Below, piece by piece: positions 38,272 to 49,925 of a stretch of DNA of 64,000 nucleotides. Under the pieces are notes generated by a model that was not told the DNA's origin, did no database searches, and saw nothing but the letters and a program-made list of their open reading frames with translations. Within the stretch, counting starts at the first letter, position 1. Every line of letters starts with the position of its first letter. This DNA comes from Collybiopsis luxurians FD-317 M1 (Eukaryota > Basidiomycota > Agaricomycetes > Agaricales > Omphalotaceae): the NCBI GenBank assembly GCA_000827265.1, contig KN834757.1, positions 596,537 through 660,536 of the forward strand, read 5' to 3'. The position numbers were made by a program, and so were the translations under genes.

Positions 38272-39698
38272 AGGTCGGTGTGTTCAGTGTTCGAATATCA
38301 AAATCCTGAGCTGATTGCCCGAAAGTCGTATCAGCTGCCCAGAGCTATCTCATGCATTGATGGTAAACATGAGGTTTCAATAATTGAAGAGCAGGCCTTG
38401 TATTATCTTTTTCGTATATCAGAATGTAGCCCGAACAATGTGCAGCCACAGGCGACAATAACCTGCAGGACCTCAGACGCACCATTATCCACAGACATTC
38501 GTCGTTCCCCGGTACTATTGTCCGGTACAAAAACCATTTTCGTATCTGAGGGCCGATGTGCTCGTCGCCCGAATATTATGCAAGATTTTTCAACCGAATC
38601 GTTGACCGAAAAGTGTCGCAGCGAATACCCAGAACATAGTGAATTCTCAAGTAGTAAGCTTGGGGGACGTAGTTTTTAGACTGCTCGGTGCTACAGAAGG
38701 AGCTTGTAGTAGGTGGTGGAACATGCGCAACACGCAACTCCGCAAGGTTTACAGTTTGATGCTTGAACCTTATTCCTCCCCTCTGCAAACTTTAAATATA
38801 TAAAGTGGCGGGGATTCAAAGCGGGGATTCAAAGCGGGGCTTCAAAGCGCAACAGGACCCCGAAAGACTGTTACAGCCGGTGATAAACGTGATAAATATC
38901 TGATGTCGGAGCCCTCGCTGTAGACAGCTTTGGTCATGAAGCGGAAATAATGGCAATGCTGAAAGGTGGGCTCGGGATTTGCCCCGGAAGCTTCGGAGGT
39001 CCTGGTCCATATTTGTATACAGCGCCGACACCAGGGACTTCATTAGGACTTCATGCGGCTGAGTATGTGGTTTGGCGGATAGCACTAATCTAGCGACAGG
39101 AATTTGAATATCTGGATTGTCCATGACATCTCAGTCGCCAATGACTGACTGAAGATCGTGCTCGCATATATTCAGGTTCAGAAGTGTCGTAATGAAGGAC
39201 CAGTAAGTTCAGACTGAATTTTCCCGCAAACGAAAGAGAAAGGGAATGAAATTAATATATCTGGAGAATACACGCATTAGTTCCTCCAGTACTCTGTCCA
39301 TTTCACCCTTGCAGATTTTCTCGGTATGATCCATCAACGGCCGAGTCCACCGCAGGCAAATAACTCAAAAAACACTGACAGTCGGCTCCCTCAAAGCTCA
39401 AGGTGAAAATATAAATTAGGCACTCGGGGTGGGCCTTTTCCACGGGCGAATGGAATCACATGGAGTTACTGGATAAGAGAATTAAGTGAGAAATTATTCT
39501 AGTCTACTATACCCAAGAAATTTAGGTATCATACGATGTAGATTAGGTAGAGCTCAATCTGATATACAGGGATGATGAGGAATGGACAAATGAATGACAA
39601 GCGCAGGCAATGAGGGCACGCAAAGGTGTAGCTGTGGGAGGGAGCATCGGTATTGATCCAGAAGTTCAAGGAAAGAATCCTGGAAACTAACCACTGCA
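38272..39698. other. Intergenic region
   Basis: End of the segmental duplication, then about 800 bp of unique sequence downstream of the pheromone gene. Contains three 13 bp tandem units (GCGGGGATTCAAA) at 38808-38846. No gene supported. Confidence 0.5.
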
Positions 39699-39890
39699 TC
39701 ACGCAATGACGCACCACGAATTGCACGCAGAGTCCCGCTCCTGATCCACAGGAAAGTTCAGGGTGGTAGTAGCACCATCGAGAGGTTTCAGATTCGAGAA
39801 CGACGACTCGTCTTCGCGGATGTTCGCCAAAGACATGGACTTGAACTCGTCGAAGGAGGAGGGATTAGTCAAGGTGGTAAAGAAATCCAT
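39699..39890 (-). CDS. Mating-type lipopeptide pheromone precursor
   Basis: A 63-residue frame on the minus strand starting MDFFTTLTNPSSFDEF and ending in the CAAX box CVIA. Near the end the pair Glu-Arg (residues 51-52) precedes DSACNSWC. This matches the basidiomycete pheromone precursor plan: short acidic pro-region, a charged-pair processing site, a short mature peptide, and a C-terminal cysteine for farnesylation and carboxymethylation. The mature peptide would act on a seven-helix STE3-type receptor of a compatible mate. No receptor gene is visible in this window, so this may be part of a larger mating-type locus or a non-mating-type pheromone gene. The upstream in-frame extension to 40049 is excluded because homology to the decayed copy and the usual family length support this ATG. 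Confidence 0.8.
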   Translation of the reverse strand: MDFFTTLTNPSSFDEFKSMSLANIREDESSFSNLKPLDGATTTLNFPVDQERDSACNSWCVIA

Positions 39891-40510
39891 GAAGATCGTT
39901 ATACGTGTAAGTTCGTTAGAGGATAGATATAGAGTAAAGAGAGATATCAAACAGCGTCGAGCGTTTGTGGGGAGAGAAGAGTTTATACCAGATGAGGAAG
40001 GCGTATCTTGGGGTTTTATACGTCGCGCTGAGTAAGACCTCATTACCATCTGTCACAAGAGACGGAGATTTTGACCCTTCTAATTGTGTTTTCACAAAAT
40101 AACAAAAGACAGACGGGCTGATCAGAGTGCGCGCGCATACTCGGATCTTGTGCTGTCCTACAGATTATTGTATTGTCTATTCGGATTCGCCTGACTGGAG
40201 GGTAACGTACGTAGGAGTCACTCTCGAGGCTCCACACAATGGCTCGCTAGACGACGCGGATGCACGACGTGAAGGAGACAATTAGGTCGTAGGCGCGGAT
40301 ACGTACGAAGACTCGACTTGCTGCACCTTACCTTTTCGTTTGATTCGTCCGCGTTCTGGATTACCAGTAGCTCCGAGTATTCCACCAGCTGTTTTCACTT
40401 GCGCTCTGTCATAACCTGGTACACAGCAGGCTTTGGCGCGCGTATCCTGGAGAATATGTGAATGACTTCCAATTGGAATCTGCCACGCAGTGAAAAAATA
40501 ATTTGTCTGG
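39850..40510. repeat. Pheromone gene and promoter block, copy 1
   Basis: The 5' coding region and promoter of the pheromone gene match 47870-48260. The match is split by about 250 bp present only here (roughly 40030-40295). Shared words include TTTATACCAGATGAGGAAGGC, CACAGCAGGCTTTGGC and AGACTCGAC. Confidence 0.7.
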
Positions 40511-40974
40511 CTTTTTACCTTACCTTACCTTACCTTACCTTACCTTACATTTGGACCAAATGTGATTTGAACTGGATGGATGCGTATCGCAAATAAGCCC
40601 TGCGAAGAATTCACACGAGGGCTTGCCAGCGGCCTGCGGCAAACTGCTCCGAAATGAGGGGTTCATTCGTTCACTCATATCTTTTTCGTTTCTTGACTAA
40701 TCCCTACTGTAAAAAAAGAAAATCACAGTTTCAAAGGTACTCTACCTGACTGCTAAGCTTAAATAAATAACATTTTAGAGTTTCATGTTGAGACTCCATG
40801 TACAAGTTATGTTACTCTCAAAAATGAGGACCTCAAACCCAAAGCGAAACCACAATCGAGTCATCCCCACAGTAAGCATAGAAGAAAACGGCTGGGAATC
40901 TCCAGGCAACATTCACAGAATTTGCCCATTATACGATATCCTTGACCTCTTCCCACAAGCTAAGGAGCACACCG
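39891..40974. other. Pheromone promoter and intergenic region
   Basis: Upstream DNA of the pheromone gene, then the 3' flank of the giant gene. A TTACC pentanucleotide repeat lies at 40515-40549. No other gene. Confidence 0.5.
40515..40549. repeat. (TTACC)7 microsatellite
   Basis: Seven consecutive TTACC units within the block shared with 48 kb, where only one or two units occur (CCTTACC at about 48066). It is an expansion, not a telomere repeat. Confidence 0.8.
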
Positions 40975-43900
40975 TCAGTTCTCTGCAAGGAAGCAAAACA
41001 AAACCAAGTCTACGCACTGCTTGAAGATAGCCGTGATAAATGCCGAAGTCTGACGCAGATCCAACTCTCCATCCATCGTCCCACTCCGTCCCGCGAGCAT
41101 ATACTCAACGTGGGCCTTGAGAGGTTTTCCGACCGCGCCGCCAGGTGTGACCAGTCCCCGCAGCGACCCCGACAGCTCGATTTTGCGAATATCGACGATG
41201 CCCGTCACCTGTTGCGCAACCCATTGTGCAATCTTCAGTACAACATCTTCCGCCCGTTGCGCAATGACCAATGCTTCCTTGAGCCCATCGAGCGAGGATG
41301 TTGCCGCTTTGGCCACTGCAAAAGCAGCCGTTGCACTTTGGTACGCAATGTACTCCAGAGTAGACAAGAGCGTATCGAGTGCATGCTGTGCCTCATCAAA
41401 TACGGCCTTGTTCGCTGACTTATACAGCTCGAGCGTCGCTTTTGCACCTTCGAGTGCACCGTACTCCACGCCGATCCGTGTCGCATCGACAACACCCTGT
41501 GCAGCATCGACGGCCGCCTCCGTACTCTTGTCCACACCGTCAAGCACCGTCTGTGCCACTGAGATCAGGCCAGGTGCAGCATTGCGCGCAGCTTGAAGTA
41601 CACCTTCTGCTGCGCCGATTGCCGCCTTGTCCGCGAGATACCCGGTCCCCTGGACAACAGCCTTAGCTGCCTCCAGCACGCCGACAGCGATGTTCTTCGC
41701 AGACCAGAGAGCGGCAATGGATACACCGAGCCCGACCACAGCTGCACGTCGCGGGTCGTACCACGGCAGGGAGTTGTAGTGGTCGATGTCGCGCTGCATA
41801 TTGTCGATCTGACGCTGGAGGTCGTTCACCTTGTCTTGTGCTGATTGGATGTCGCGTTCAGCGTTACCTAAGTGAGGATGGTCAGAAAAAAATGAGTTAG
41901 CAAGGGATGTGGGTTGCGCACCAAAATCGCGGTTCATCTTGTCTTCGGCGGTTTCGACATCACGCATGGCGGAGTCGATGGAAGCTTGGGCGTCGTGCTT
42001 GGCTTTTTCAAGGTCAGCCTGTGCGGACTGAAGGGCGCTGGCTCGGTCGTTATTGGCTGTTTGGAGGGCTGCCTCAGCATCGCTCAGGGCCTTTACAAAT
42101 GACATCAGTAAGAGACAGGAAATAATGTCCTAGCAAACTCTACCTTGTCGTAGTCATGCTGTGCCTGGTCTATGTTTCCTTGAAGCACGTCAATCTGCCC
42201 CAGGTACTCGTTGATGATTCGATTGGCATTGTCAGTGACTTCCTTGCGTTTCGTGTCCCAAACCTTTGAAGCGGTGTCAAGGTCACTTTGCGCATCGTCC
42301 TGAACAAGGATCAGTCGCCATGTGTGCGTTGCAAAAGACACATTACATACAATGCCTTTGTTAACAGTGTCCTCAGCTTCCTTTAGGTCTCTCTCGGCAG
42401 CCTTGAAGCCAGCGTCGGCCGCAGTCCGCGCTGCGTCGAACTGGATCTCAATCTGCTGTCGGACATATTCAAGAATGAGTTGCTCAAGAGAGGCGTAAAA
42501 CTCAAAGTCAGCTTGATCAATCTCGCCGAAGGTGAGAGCGCCGACAAGCCTGGCTTCAAGGGTAAAGACCAGAAGATCTGTGAACTTCAGAGCCTAGAAA
42601 GTGACGGTATTCAAACGCTGTAGTATGAAGCGTGCGAGAAGATACAAACAGTGTAGAAGGAGAATTGCGGGTTGGGCAAGACGTCGACTTGAATAGATAC
42701 CGCGCAGCTTTCCTCAAAAAATGTGACCATACCATCAATAAGGATGTGTTGGCGAGCACGCTCAAGGGCAATATCAACCGTAGCGCGGGGTTGGTTGACT
42801 CCACGAACCACTAACGGCCCAAGTGTAAAGTTGTCGACGCCACCCTTTATTGTGACTGAACTCGAGCCAACGGCGCAGGCAATCTCGGCGCGCTTGCCAA
42901 ACAGAACCATCGCGGCTTGGAACGAGAACCCTTGTGGGTAGATGATAGTACCAATGGTTATTCCATTGGGGCAGATGTAAAGCTTGACGTCCTCGAAGTC
43001 GAGGAACTTTGGCGGCTGAGGGATGTCAAGACGAGTAATGACATTGGCTAACGACACGATGTCGTTAATATTAAGTGCTTGGACTTCACCACTGAGCACC
43101 TCGTCTAATAGCAAATTCCTATTTTAGCACGTGTATATGCACTTGACAATCAGAGGGCACGTACTCATCGGGTTCTCGCTGATTTGCATCGCAACGGAAG
43201 CCGACGTCTTTCCAATTGCAAGTCCACCCACTATACCAAATCCACTAATGATACACCCATGGTCAGCACTAACGAAGATAGTATAATGAAGGAGACGAGA
43301 CACTTACCTAGGTGTCCCGGTCGCCAAGAACTGCGCAAAGAAGATCTCAATGGCGAGGGCAACGTCTGGGCCAATTTTCACTTCTTCCCCAAGTCCTAGA
43401 GGGTTTACCCACCATCCATGCACTTGCGCCGAGGCACTTGCTCCGAGCACGTTGATACCAAGTGACAGCCGGAAGTCGAGCTTGTTGCCTTTAGGCTCAA
43501 CGGGAATCTGCACGCCGGCGATGACGAGCAGCATAGGTGAGATTCCACCTTGGATTCGTAGAGTGAATGGATCTGTTACAATGCCGTTCCCAAGGTGAAT
43601 AACCGATTCCGAAGGCATAATCACGTCAAGGGCAAATCCAGTGGTTTTTGACCAGCCTGCACTGAGGATAAGGCCACTTGTAGGAGTCGGAGAGCGCATC
43701 AGCGAGTCCAATGCCTCAATCGGAGAAAGTGTCGCACAGATCTGTACTCCTTGGTGGATCGAGTAGGGTGTCGCGAGATAACTGAATACTAGCGGGTCTT
43801 CCTGTGAGGCGGCGACAAATACAGCATTACTAAGTGCTAGGTCAAGGAAAGTGCCCTTGAGCTCAGGAGTGAGCCTAGAAAGCGCGAGGGTATTACCAGC

Positions 43901-46900
43901 GGCGGAGAGGGAAGCAATGACAGTCCACTGGAAGCCGGACCCATCCCGTCCCTCGTAAAGATGAACAAGAGCATCAAGAGTGAAGCTCTCGAAAGCAATT
44001 TCACCACCCAACAACACGCCCGATCCTTTCAGCTTATTTGGCAAGGTGATCTCAAGATAGGCCTTCCTCAACTCGACATCGCCAAAGACAATAGGGTTGT
44101 TGGACGTAACATCTCCACGAATGACAACACCAGAAGGGCTAATGTTGAGCAGAGCGTTAGCTGCAACATGATCTCCGACCCGGACGTTCTGCAGAGCGAT
44201 TGTAAGGCCAGAGCCAGAAGCGACTGTGATGGACGCGGAGCCAATCCTGACGTCGAGGTCAGGGAAATTAAGCGACCCGTTAGTAATGGATTCAAAGATG
44301 TCATTGATGTTCATGAGGTTGAAATTGGTGATAGCAGCCGTAAGCGAGAAGGCGCCTCCGGCAGCATACGAGCCATTGAAGATAGCTGCGGTCGATTTGT
44401 ACTGGAACGTAGCCGTGACCTCGAAGTCGAACGACCTCATCGGCGATCCGAGCTGAATGTCGCCAGTGAAAAAGACATTGGACAACTAAGTTGGAGAATA
44501 AAGTCAGCGCTCTACTGGAGACAAAATACGAGAGACGCGAGAAACATACCCAGAGACCCTTAATGCCAAACGGATCCTTCCATATCTCTCCGTCAAGGTC
44601 TGCAGTGAGCTGAAGAAGCCCTCCTATTTCGACAATCCGGTAGCTGAGTTCAAGTGGTATTGTCAAACCGGGCAAATCGATGTTGAGAGTACCGAAAACG
44701 CCAAACCCAAAGTCCATGACCGACCGGGGCCGTGGTACTATTTCCATGCGCTGGATTCCCAGAAGCTCGACACCAATGGACGTGAGTGTCAGGCCGTCAG
44801 AAATCTTGGTGTGGATGCCGGGGAAAGTACCGTCAAGCGTGAAGCTAGACAGTGCGAGTCGGCGACCCCATCCCTGGTTAAGTCCCAGTCCCGCATGGAG
44901 GTGAATGATGGGCTCCTGCACGTTCAGAACCATACGCAGGAGATCATAAAGTGAACCATAGCTAGCATCGATGACAAAGTCAGCGTCCACATGCCAGCCG
45001 ATTGCCTTAGTGACGTCGAAGACGCAGTTCTGGTATGTGAAAGTAACATCGCGGAAGGTAAGATTGTTGAATGGTGTTGACTCGAGGACAGGAAGGATAC
45101 TGGAGAGTTTGAAATCGCCACTGATGATGGCCTTATCATAGATGGGCTTGTTCACACGTACAAGGACCTCGGGCGGAACGGGACCATTCCAGCTGTAGAA
45201 GCGCGCCTTGACGTCGGAAATACCGAAAAGGTCAATCTCGCCCTCAATCGTGAAACCCTCTGGAGGAGGGGAAGCCTCAAGCCCTGGCAAAGGGGACAGA
45301 GAACCACGCGCCATATCGCCAGTAAAAGACTTGAACGACATCCGGCGACGCGAAGCCTTGAGAGCCCGTGTCGGTTCCTTGCCCTCATGCGGGAGTACGT
45401 TTGGTGAGCGTACAACCGCACCATTGACCTCAATCGCGTCTGCTCCAGTAACGACTCGACTCCATTCTTGAACCGTGGGAGGAGGCAAAGGTGGGGTGTC
45501 TAATGCGGTCGAGGGATTGAAGTGAAGTGCGGACCGAGGAGTGGCAGTGAGAAGAGTGGGTACCGGAAAAAGAGAAGGGTTACTGGAGATGATACGAACA
45601 GGGCGTGGCACATCTGTGTCCATAGTGGCCGAGACAAAGCCTGGGAAAGTGGCAGATCGTGTTAACGGTTGAGAAATGTCGAGTGTGGATATGAGAAGTT
45701 GAGAGGATCCTTTATCGATCTTGGGCTTTTTCTTCTGAGGTTGCCCGGTTATCGTGCTGTGCTTTTGGACGACTTCACGCAGAATGATCTGGTCAAGTCG
45801 AGCCTCTATGCGGAAAGGTGCGTATCGACTAAAAGGATCGTACGTCGCGACAGAGTTAAAATCAAGGTTCTGTGTGTTTAAGAATAGCTCAGAAGTTGAA
45901 AAAACGGAAGAAAGAGGGACTAGTACTCACCAGGTCTTGGTCAGACATTGTGAAACGGTAAGCGAGCTTCATGCTGAGCCAGATGAGCTCTCCTTGCCCC
46001 TTGTTGCGCTCCGTCTCGACCCACACTGGGATGGCCTGGGTATCATAGAGTCCATTAGGTCGCCGGCGGTCCATATTACCCTTGACAATGTTCTCCGTAG
46101 TGAGCGTACCCCCCTTCGAGTCGCGGAGTAGGTTGGCGAGATCGCTAACCGCGTTTTCCCCACGAATCATGTCGGTATTGCATTCGCCAGTACCAAAGAC
46201 CAGATTGAGTCGGCTTTGGGATGAAGAAAGGTCGACATTGTTACCCAGACCTGCAAAATGGAAAGCACTTCGATGAAGCCACTACATATAAGCAAACGGT
46301 CAGTTAAAAGCAGCTGACAATTGCATCACAGTACGTACCTCAGCGTCGGCAGGACGTCTGTTAGGATCAAGCGTGTTCGTCGGCCAGAGAAGCTTGGCGA
46401 CCTAGAGAAAAAATTGATTATGAACTCGCAGTCCTGAAAATAATGTGAAGACTGGATGACCTCCGTCGCGCTTGCGCCCATAACAGCCTTTTGAGAGGGC
46501 ACAGTGACGCGCATGCCGTGAGCAGCCTTAATTTTTTGCGCACTAACAAGTGTCTCTGTACCGAGACCATCCTCAGGTAGAGCGACCTTTCCGAGTAAAA
46601 TGTCGACAGCAGTAGCGGCAGTTGCATCTTTGGGCCATGGACGTACCAGAGGGTTCGTGTTATAGACACGCTCGTAGTTTGCCGACGTGATCCAGGTGTG
46701 GTAAAAGGGATAGAATGAAGAACTGAGAAGAATGAGAGACGCATCGTTGCTTGCTTGCTGCCAAGAAACAACTCTGTACGGATAATCGGGCGCGTCAGAA
46801 GCGTTCATGGCTTGTTTGACGTAGGTCTCGAGTTCCGCCTTGGACACGTGCGACTCGGATTCAGTAGAAGAGAAGACGAGCTCGAAACCATTGAAGGTAG

Positions 46901-47443
46901 CTGGCTGGATGAACCGAGCGAAGACGTTGTATGGGACCGTCGGTGTCGCTTCGCCTGTCGACTGAATGACCTTGCTCCATTGCTTACGCTGGGCGTCAGA
47001 CCATTCCTCCAGAGAGACACCAGGGACATAGGTGGCGACGAAATTGCGCGGAAGTGGGACCGTCTTGCCGCGTAAACTCCAAACGGGGAAGAGATCATCT
47101 CGCCCCGCCTCGAGCTTCTCGAAGTCAGCCTCAAGCGTCTTCCAAGCGAAGCGGTCGCCGAAGTCTTGCAAACGCATGAAGCAGTTGCCGTACGATTTTC
47201 CGAGATAGAGATAACGGTTCCCATCGTCGAGGGCGTTATCGACAGTCTGGCCGACGGGAACACCCTGTGATTGAGACGCGTAATGAGCGATGGTTAATGA
47301 AAGGGTGCAAGCGCACGTACGCGATAAATCGATACGACGTAAAGAAATTCGCTGCCGTCGTCGCCGTCAGCAATGTTCTTGAAGACGTAGTCGCCATCTT
47401 CATCGTAAACCTGGAAAGACTGGTACTCCGGATACATGGCCAT
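40975..47443 (-). CDS. Very large uncharacterised protein (about 1,900 aa)
   Basis: Start chosen at the ATG at 47443 (MAMYPEYQSFQVYDEDGDYV). About a dozen short introns separate long open exons; the stop at 40975 is tentative because a last intron near 41000 is possible. Three regions can be seen. The N-terminal third is globular and aromatic-rich (RFAWKTLEADFEKLE, YPFYHTWITSANYE). The middle has many repeated beta-like units (SFTLDGTFPG, IGSASITVASGSG, SFTLDALVHLYEG). The C-terminal part is a long heptad-rich helical region (AQSDLDTASKVWDTKR, ALQSAQADLEKAKHD) followed by Ala-rich helices and a final beta segment. No signal peptide or transmembrane helix stands out. I do not recognise the family. 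Pheromone-derived blocks flank the gene on both sides. Confidence 0.7.
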
Positions 47444-48508
47444 ATTGAATTAGACAAGGATCACTACAATAGGGTCTGTCAGTGAGAGAGAATATGTAGC
47501 GATCCGAAGATGTAAGAACTTACACTTCTGCTGTCGCGTAAGGCTGGTTCTTGGACTGGCTCGCGTTGCGTCGAACGGGAGTCTTGTAGAGAACCCGACA
47601 TCCCCAGTCGCCTTTTCAATGGCTCTGCACGAAGACAAGGTGCTCCTTGAAGCAGCTGTGTGCGGAATCTATTTCAGGCTACCAGGCACCCAGTAAACTT
47701 TGAACACGCCTAAGTATGATACCTAAGCGGCCGGCGACAGAACGATCACCACGTACTGACGATTTTGCCGGAGGATCGATGGTATGTTTCTCGATTTTGT
47801 TGAAGGTACCGAAGCGACAAAGGCAAAAGCGACATGCTAAATAAAGGCTGTTAATATAACGGCAACTCGGCAAAGGGGAGAGATAAGTCAAGTGGTAAAG
47901 AAATCCGTTCGTTACCAGGAAGGATATAGAGTAAACGGAGATATTCAACAGCGTTGAGCGTTTGTGGGGAGAACATAGTTTATACCAGATGAGGAAGGCA
48001 CATCTTGGGTTTTAATTGACGCGAATGCTACTGGCACATACGCACAAAGACTCGACCTGCTGTGCCTTACCTTTTCGTCCGATTTCGTATTATACGCCGT
48101 GTTCTGGAATAACAGTAGCTCCCAGTTTTCCACTGGATGTTAAGTTCACTCGCATTCGGTTGCAATGTCAACACAGCAGGCTTTGGCACGAATATTCTGA
48201 GAGAACAAGTAGATGACTTTCGATTGAATCTGCTACGAAGTGAAAAAAATAACACGTCTCCAAGTTGAAGTTGGATAGACGCGTACGTCGTAGGTACTAG
48301 GCGCAAGGGTAATTTAGCGCCGAACAGATTCTTGTGCACGTGATGTGAAACTATGCAGTCTTACAAATTCTGTGGCTGGGCGCTGTGTGGTGAGCTCACC
48401 TCCAGCCCAGTCCATTTTCCTCGTCGCCCGCAAGGCAAGTATGCTCAATTGTTGTCCGAAAGACCTTTGATTTACTGACGTTCATCGTATAGTTAGGGTT
48501 TCTTCAAG
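47444..48508. other. Intergenic region with decayed pheromone block
   Basis: Upstream of the giant gene (minus strand) and of RPL19 (plus strand), so it serves as a divergent promoter. The central part is the decayed pheromone copy. A frame at 47450-47638 could be a 5' untranslated exon of the giant gene. Confidence 0.5.
47870..48260 (-). pseudogene. Decayed pheromone precursor gene with its promoter
   Basis: Aligns with the pheromone gene and promoter at 39850-40510 in the same orientation. At about 47887-47915 the GGATTTCTTTACCAC start of coding is preserved, but about 21 bp including the ATG are missing, one base is lost after ACCAC, and similarity fades before any CAAX box. It cannot make a pheromone. 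Confidence 0.7.
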
Positions 48509-49300
48509 ATGGGTACGTTTTGACTGTCCAAGATCGATGTGAAAAATCTTTCTGACTCAATTTTTTGCCTGACAAAACAGTCAATCTCCGTTCCCAAAAA
48601 CGTCTCGCCGCATCGGTCGCCGGTGTTGGCAAGCGAAAAATCTGGCTCGACCCCGCTGAGCAGGCTGAGATCGGTAACGCCAACTCACGCACACACATTA
48701 AAAAGCTCATCAAGGATGGACGAGTTATCATTAAACCCACAACGATCCACTCTCGAGCTCGTACTCGCGATCTTCTCGCTGCCAAGCGCAAGGGAAGACA
48801 CACTGGTCCTGGTAAGAGGAAGGGTACGGCTGAGGCTAGGATGCCTACAAAGGTGCTTTGGATGAGAAGGCAGAGGGTGTTGAGACGGTTGTTGAGGAAG
48901 TACAGAGAGGCTGGAAAGATTGACAAGCACCTGTGCGTTCTTTTCTCGTTCTTACAAGTTGGGATTATCGGATGGAATACTGATTTTTTTTTCTTGTTTT
49001 ATCTCGTTAGTTACCACTCTTTGTACCAAAAATCAAAGGGTAACGTTTTCAAGAACAAGCGTGTCCTTATGGAGTACATCCACAAGGCCAAGGCTGAGAA
49101 GAACCGTACCAAGGTCCTCACTGACCAAATGGAGGCTCGTCGTGTCAAGAACAAGGTCCGTGAACCTGATAATCGTATTTGACAGATTTTTTGACTTGTT
49201 TCAACTTATCCAGGCTGCCCGTGAGCGTCGTGCCGCCCGTGTCCTCGAGAAGCGACAGGCTATTTTGGCCGTTGAGCACGATGCTCCCGTCCAGGAGTAA
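48509..49300 (+). CDS. RPL19: 60S ribosomal protein eL19
   Basis: Four exons (48509-48512, 48581-48932, 49011-49155, 49214-49300) join in phase to 195 residues, the usual length of eL19. The first coding exon holds only ATG plus one base, so [13 protein letters not shown] is assembled across the first intron (GTACGT donor). Highly conserved blocks follow: [44 protein letters not shown] and a long basic C-terminal helix ([15 protein letters not shown]). The protein belongs to the large ribosomal subunit and forms an intersubunit bridge. Splitting right after the start codon is common in ribosomal protein genes and often places regulatory sequence in intron 1. Confidence 0.97.
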
Positions 49301-49593
49301 ATGTCGTTTTCCATGTCTTTACAGTAGTGTACGGTGGGAAATGGGAATGGAAATTGCCTTTATTTTACTCCGTCTTTCCTCACAGTTTGCTGTCTCCACT
49401 CTCCATGCCTGCAGGGTGATTTTGGGATATTTCATCCTTCTCCTTTGCGTTCGTCTATGTAACCATACACTCGATTTCTCCTCCTGCCCTCTACGTACGT
49501 ATACAAGCATGCATGTATGACTCCCCTCCCTTTGTTCTCCCTCAATTTCACGATTCCCATATGCCATCTTAGTGTCTAAGCATTTTAGTATCT

Positions 49594-49925
49594 CCGGCGC
49601 AACGCCATGGTTTTTACTAATCTTTGTTGGCGTTCACTTTGGGCTTTTAGCATACAGGAACGGCTAATAATCTTCAAGCCCTCTTATCAAAAGAAAGCAT
49701 CGGTGAATCCGGCCCAAAGCCATGACTTACTACTGACTTTTATTGGCGCTCACTTTTTGGTTTCAGGAACGGCTAGTATTCAAGCATTCTAATCAGAACA
49801 AAGCATTCTTGAATCCGGCGTAACGCTAGGACTTACTACTGACCTCTGTTGGCGCTCACTTTTTGGTTTTTAGCATACGAGAATGGCCAGTTTTCTTCAA
49901 GCGCTCCAATCAGAAGCCGCATGCT
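49594..49925. repeat. Tandem repeat, three units of about 110 bp
   Basis: Three degenerate direct units start at the word CCGGC at 49594, 49709 and 49815. Each contains (T)ACTACTGAC, TTGGCG(C/T)TCACTTT, a TTAGCATAC segment, GGCTA(A/G)T, TTCAAGC and AATCAGAA. No coding potential. Confidence 0.65.

Larger units (their letters stand above)
36359..38900. repeat. Segmental duplication, copy 2
   Basis: Counterpart of 30186-32870 with the same order of dead gene copy, four-exon gene and downstream DNA. The left edge falls inside what is the 5' coding end of the minus-strand gene at 30225 in copy 1. Confidence 0.75.

Noticed and set aside
39699..40049. 116-codon version of the pheromone frame
   Set aside because: The added N-terminal part is promoter sequence shared with the decayed copy; the ATG at 39890 gives the usual pheromone length.
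40515..40549. TTACC repeat considered as an internal telomere tract
   Set aside because: Unit is not TTAGGG-like, and the repeat sits inside a duplicated promoter block; simple microsatellite expansion is enough.
43961..44563. 200-codon plus-strand frame inside the giant gene
   Set aside because: Antisense to well-supported exons and without recognisable protein features.
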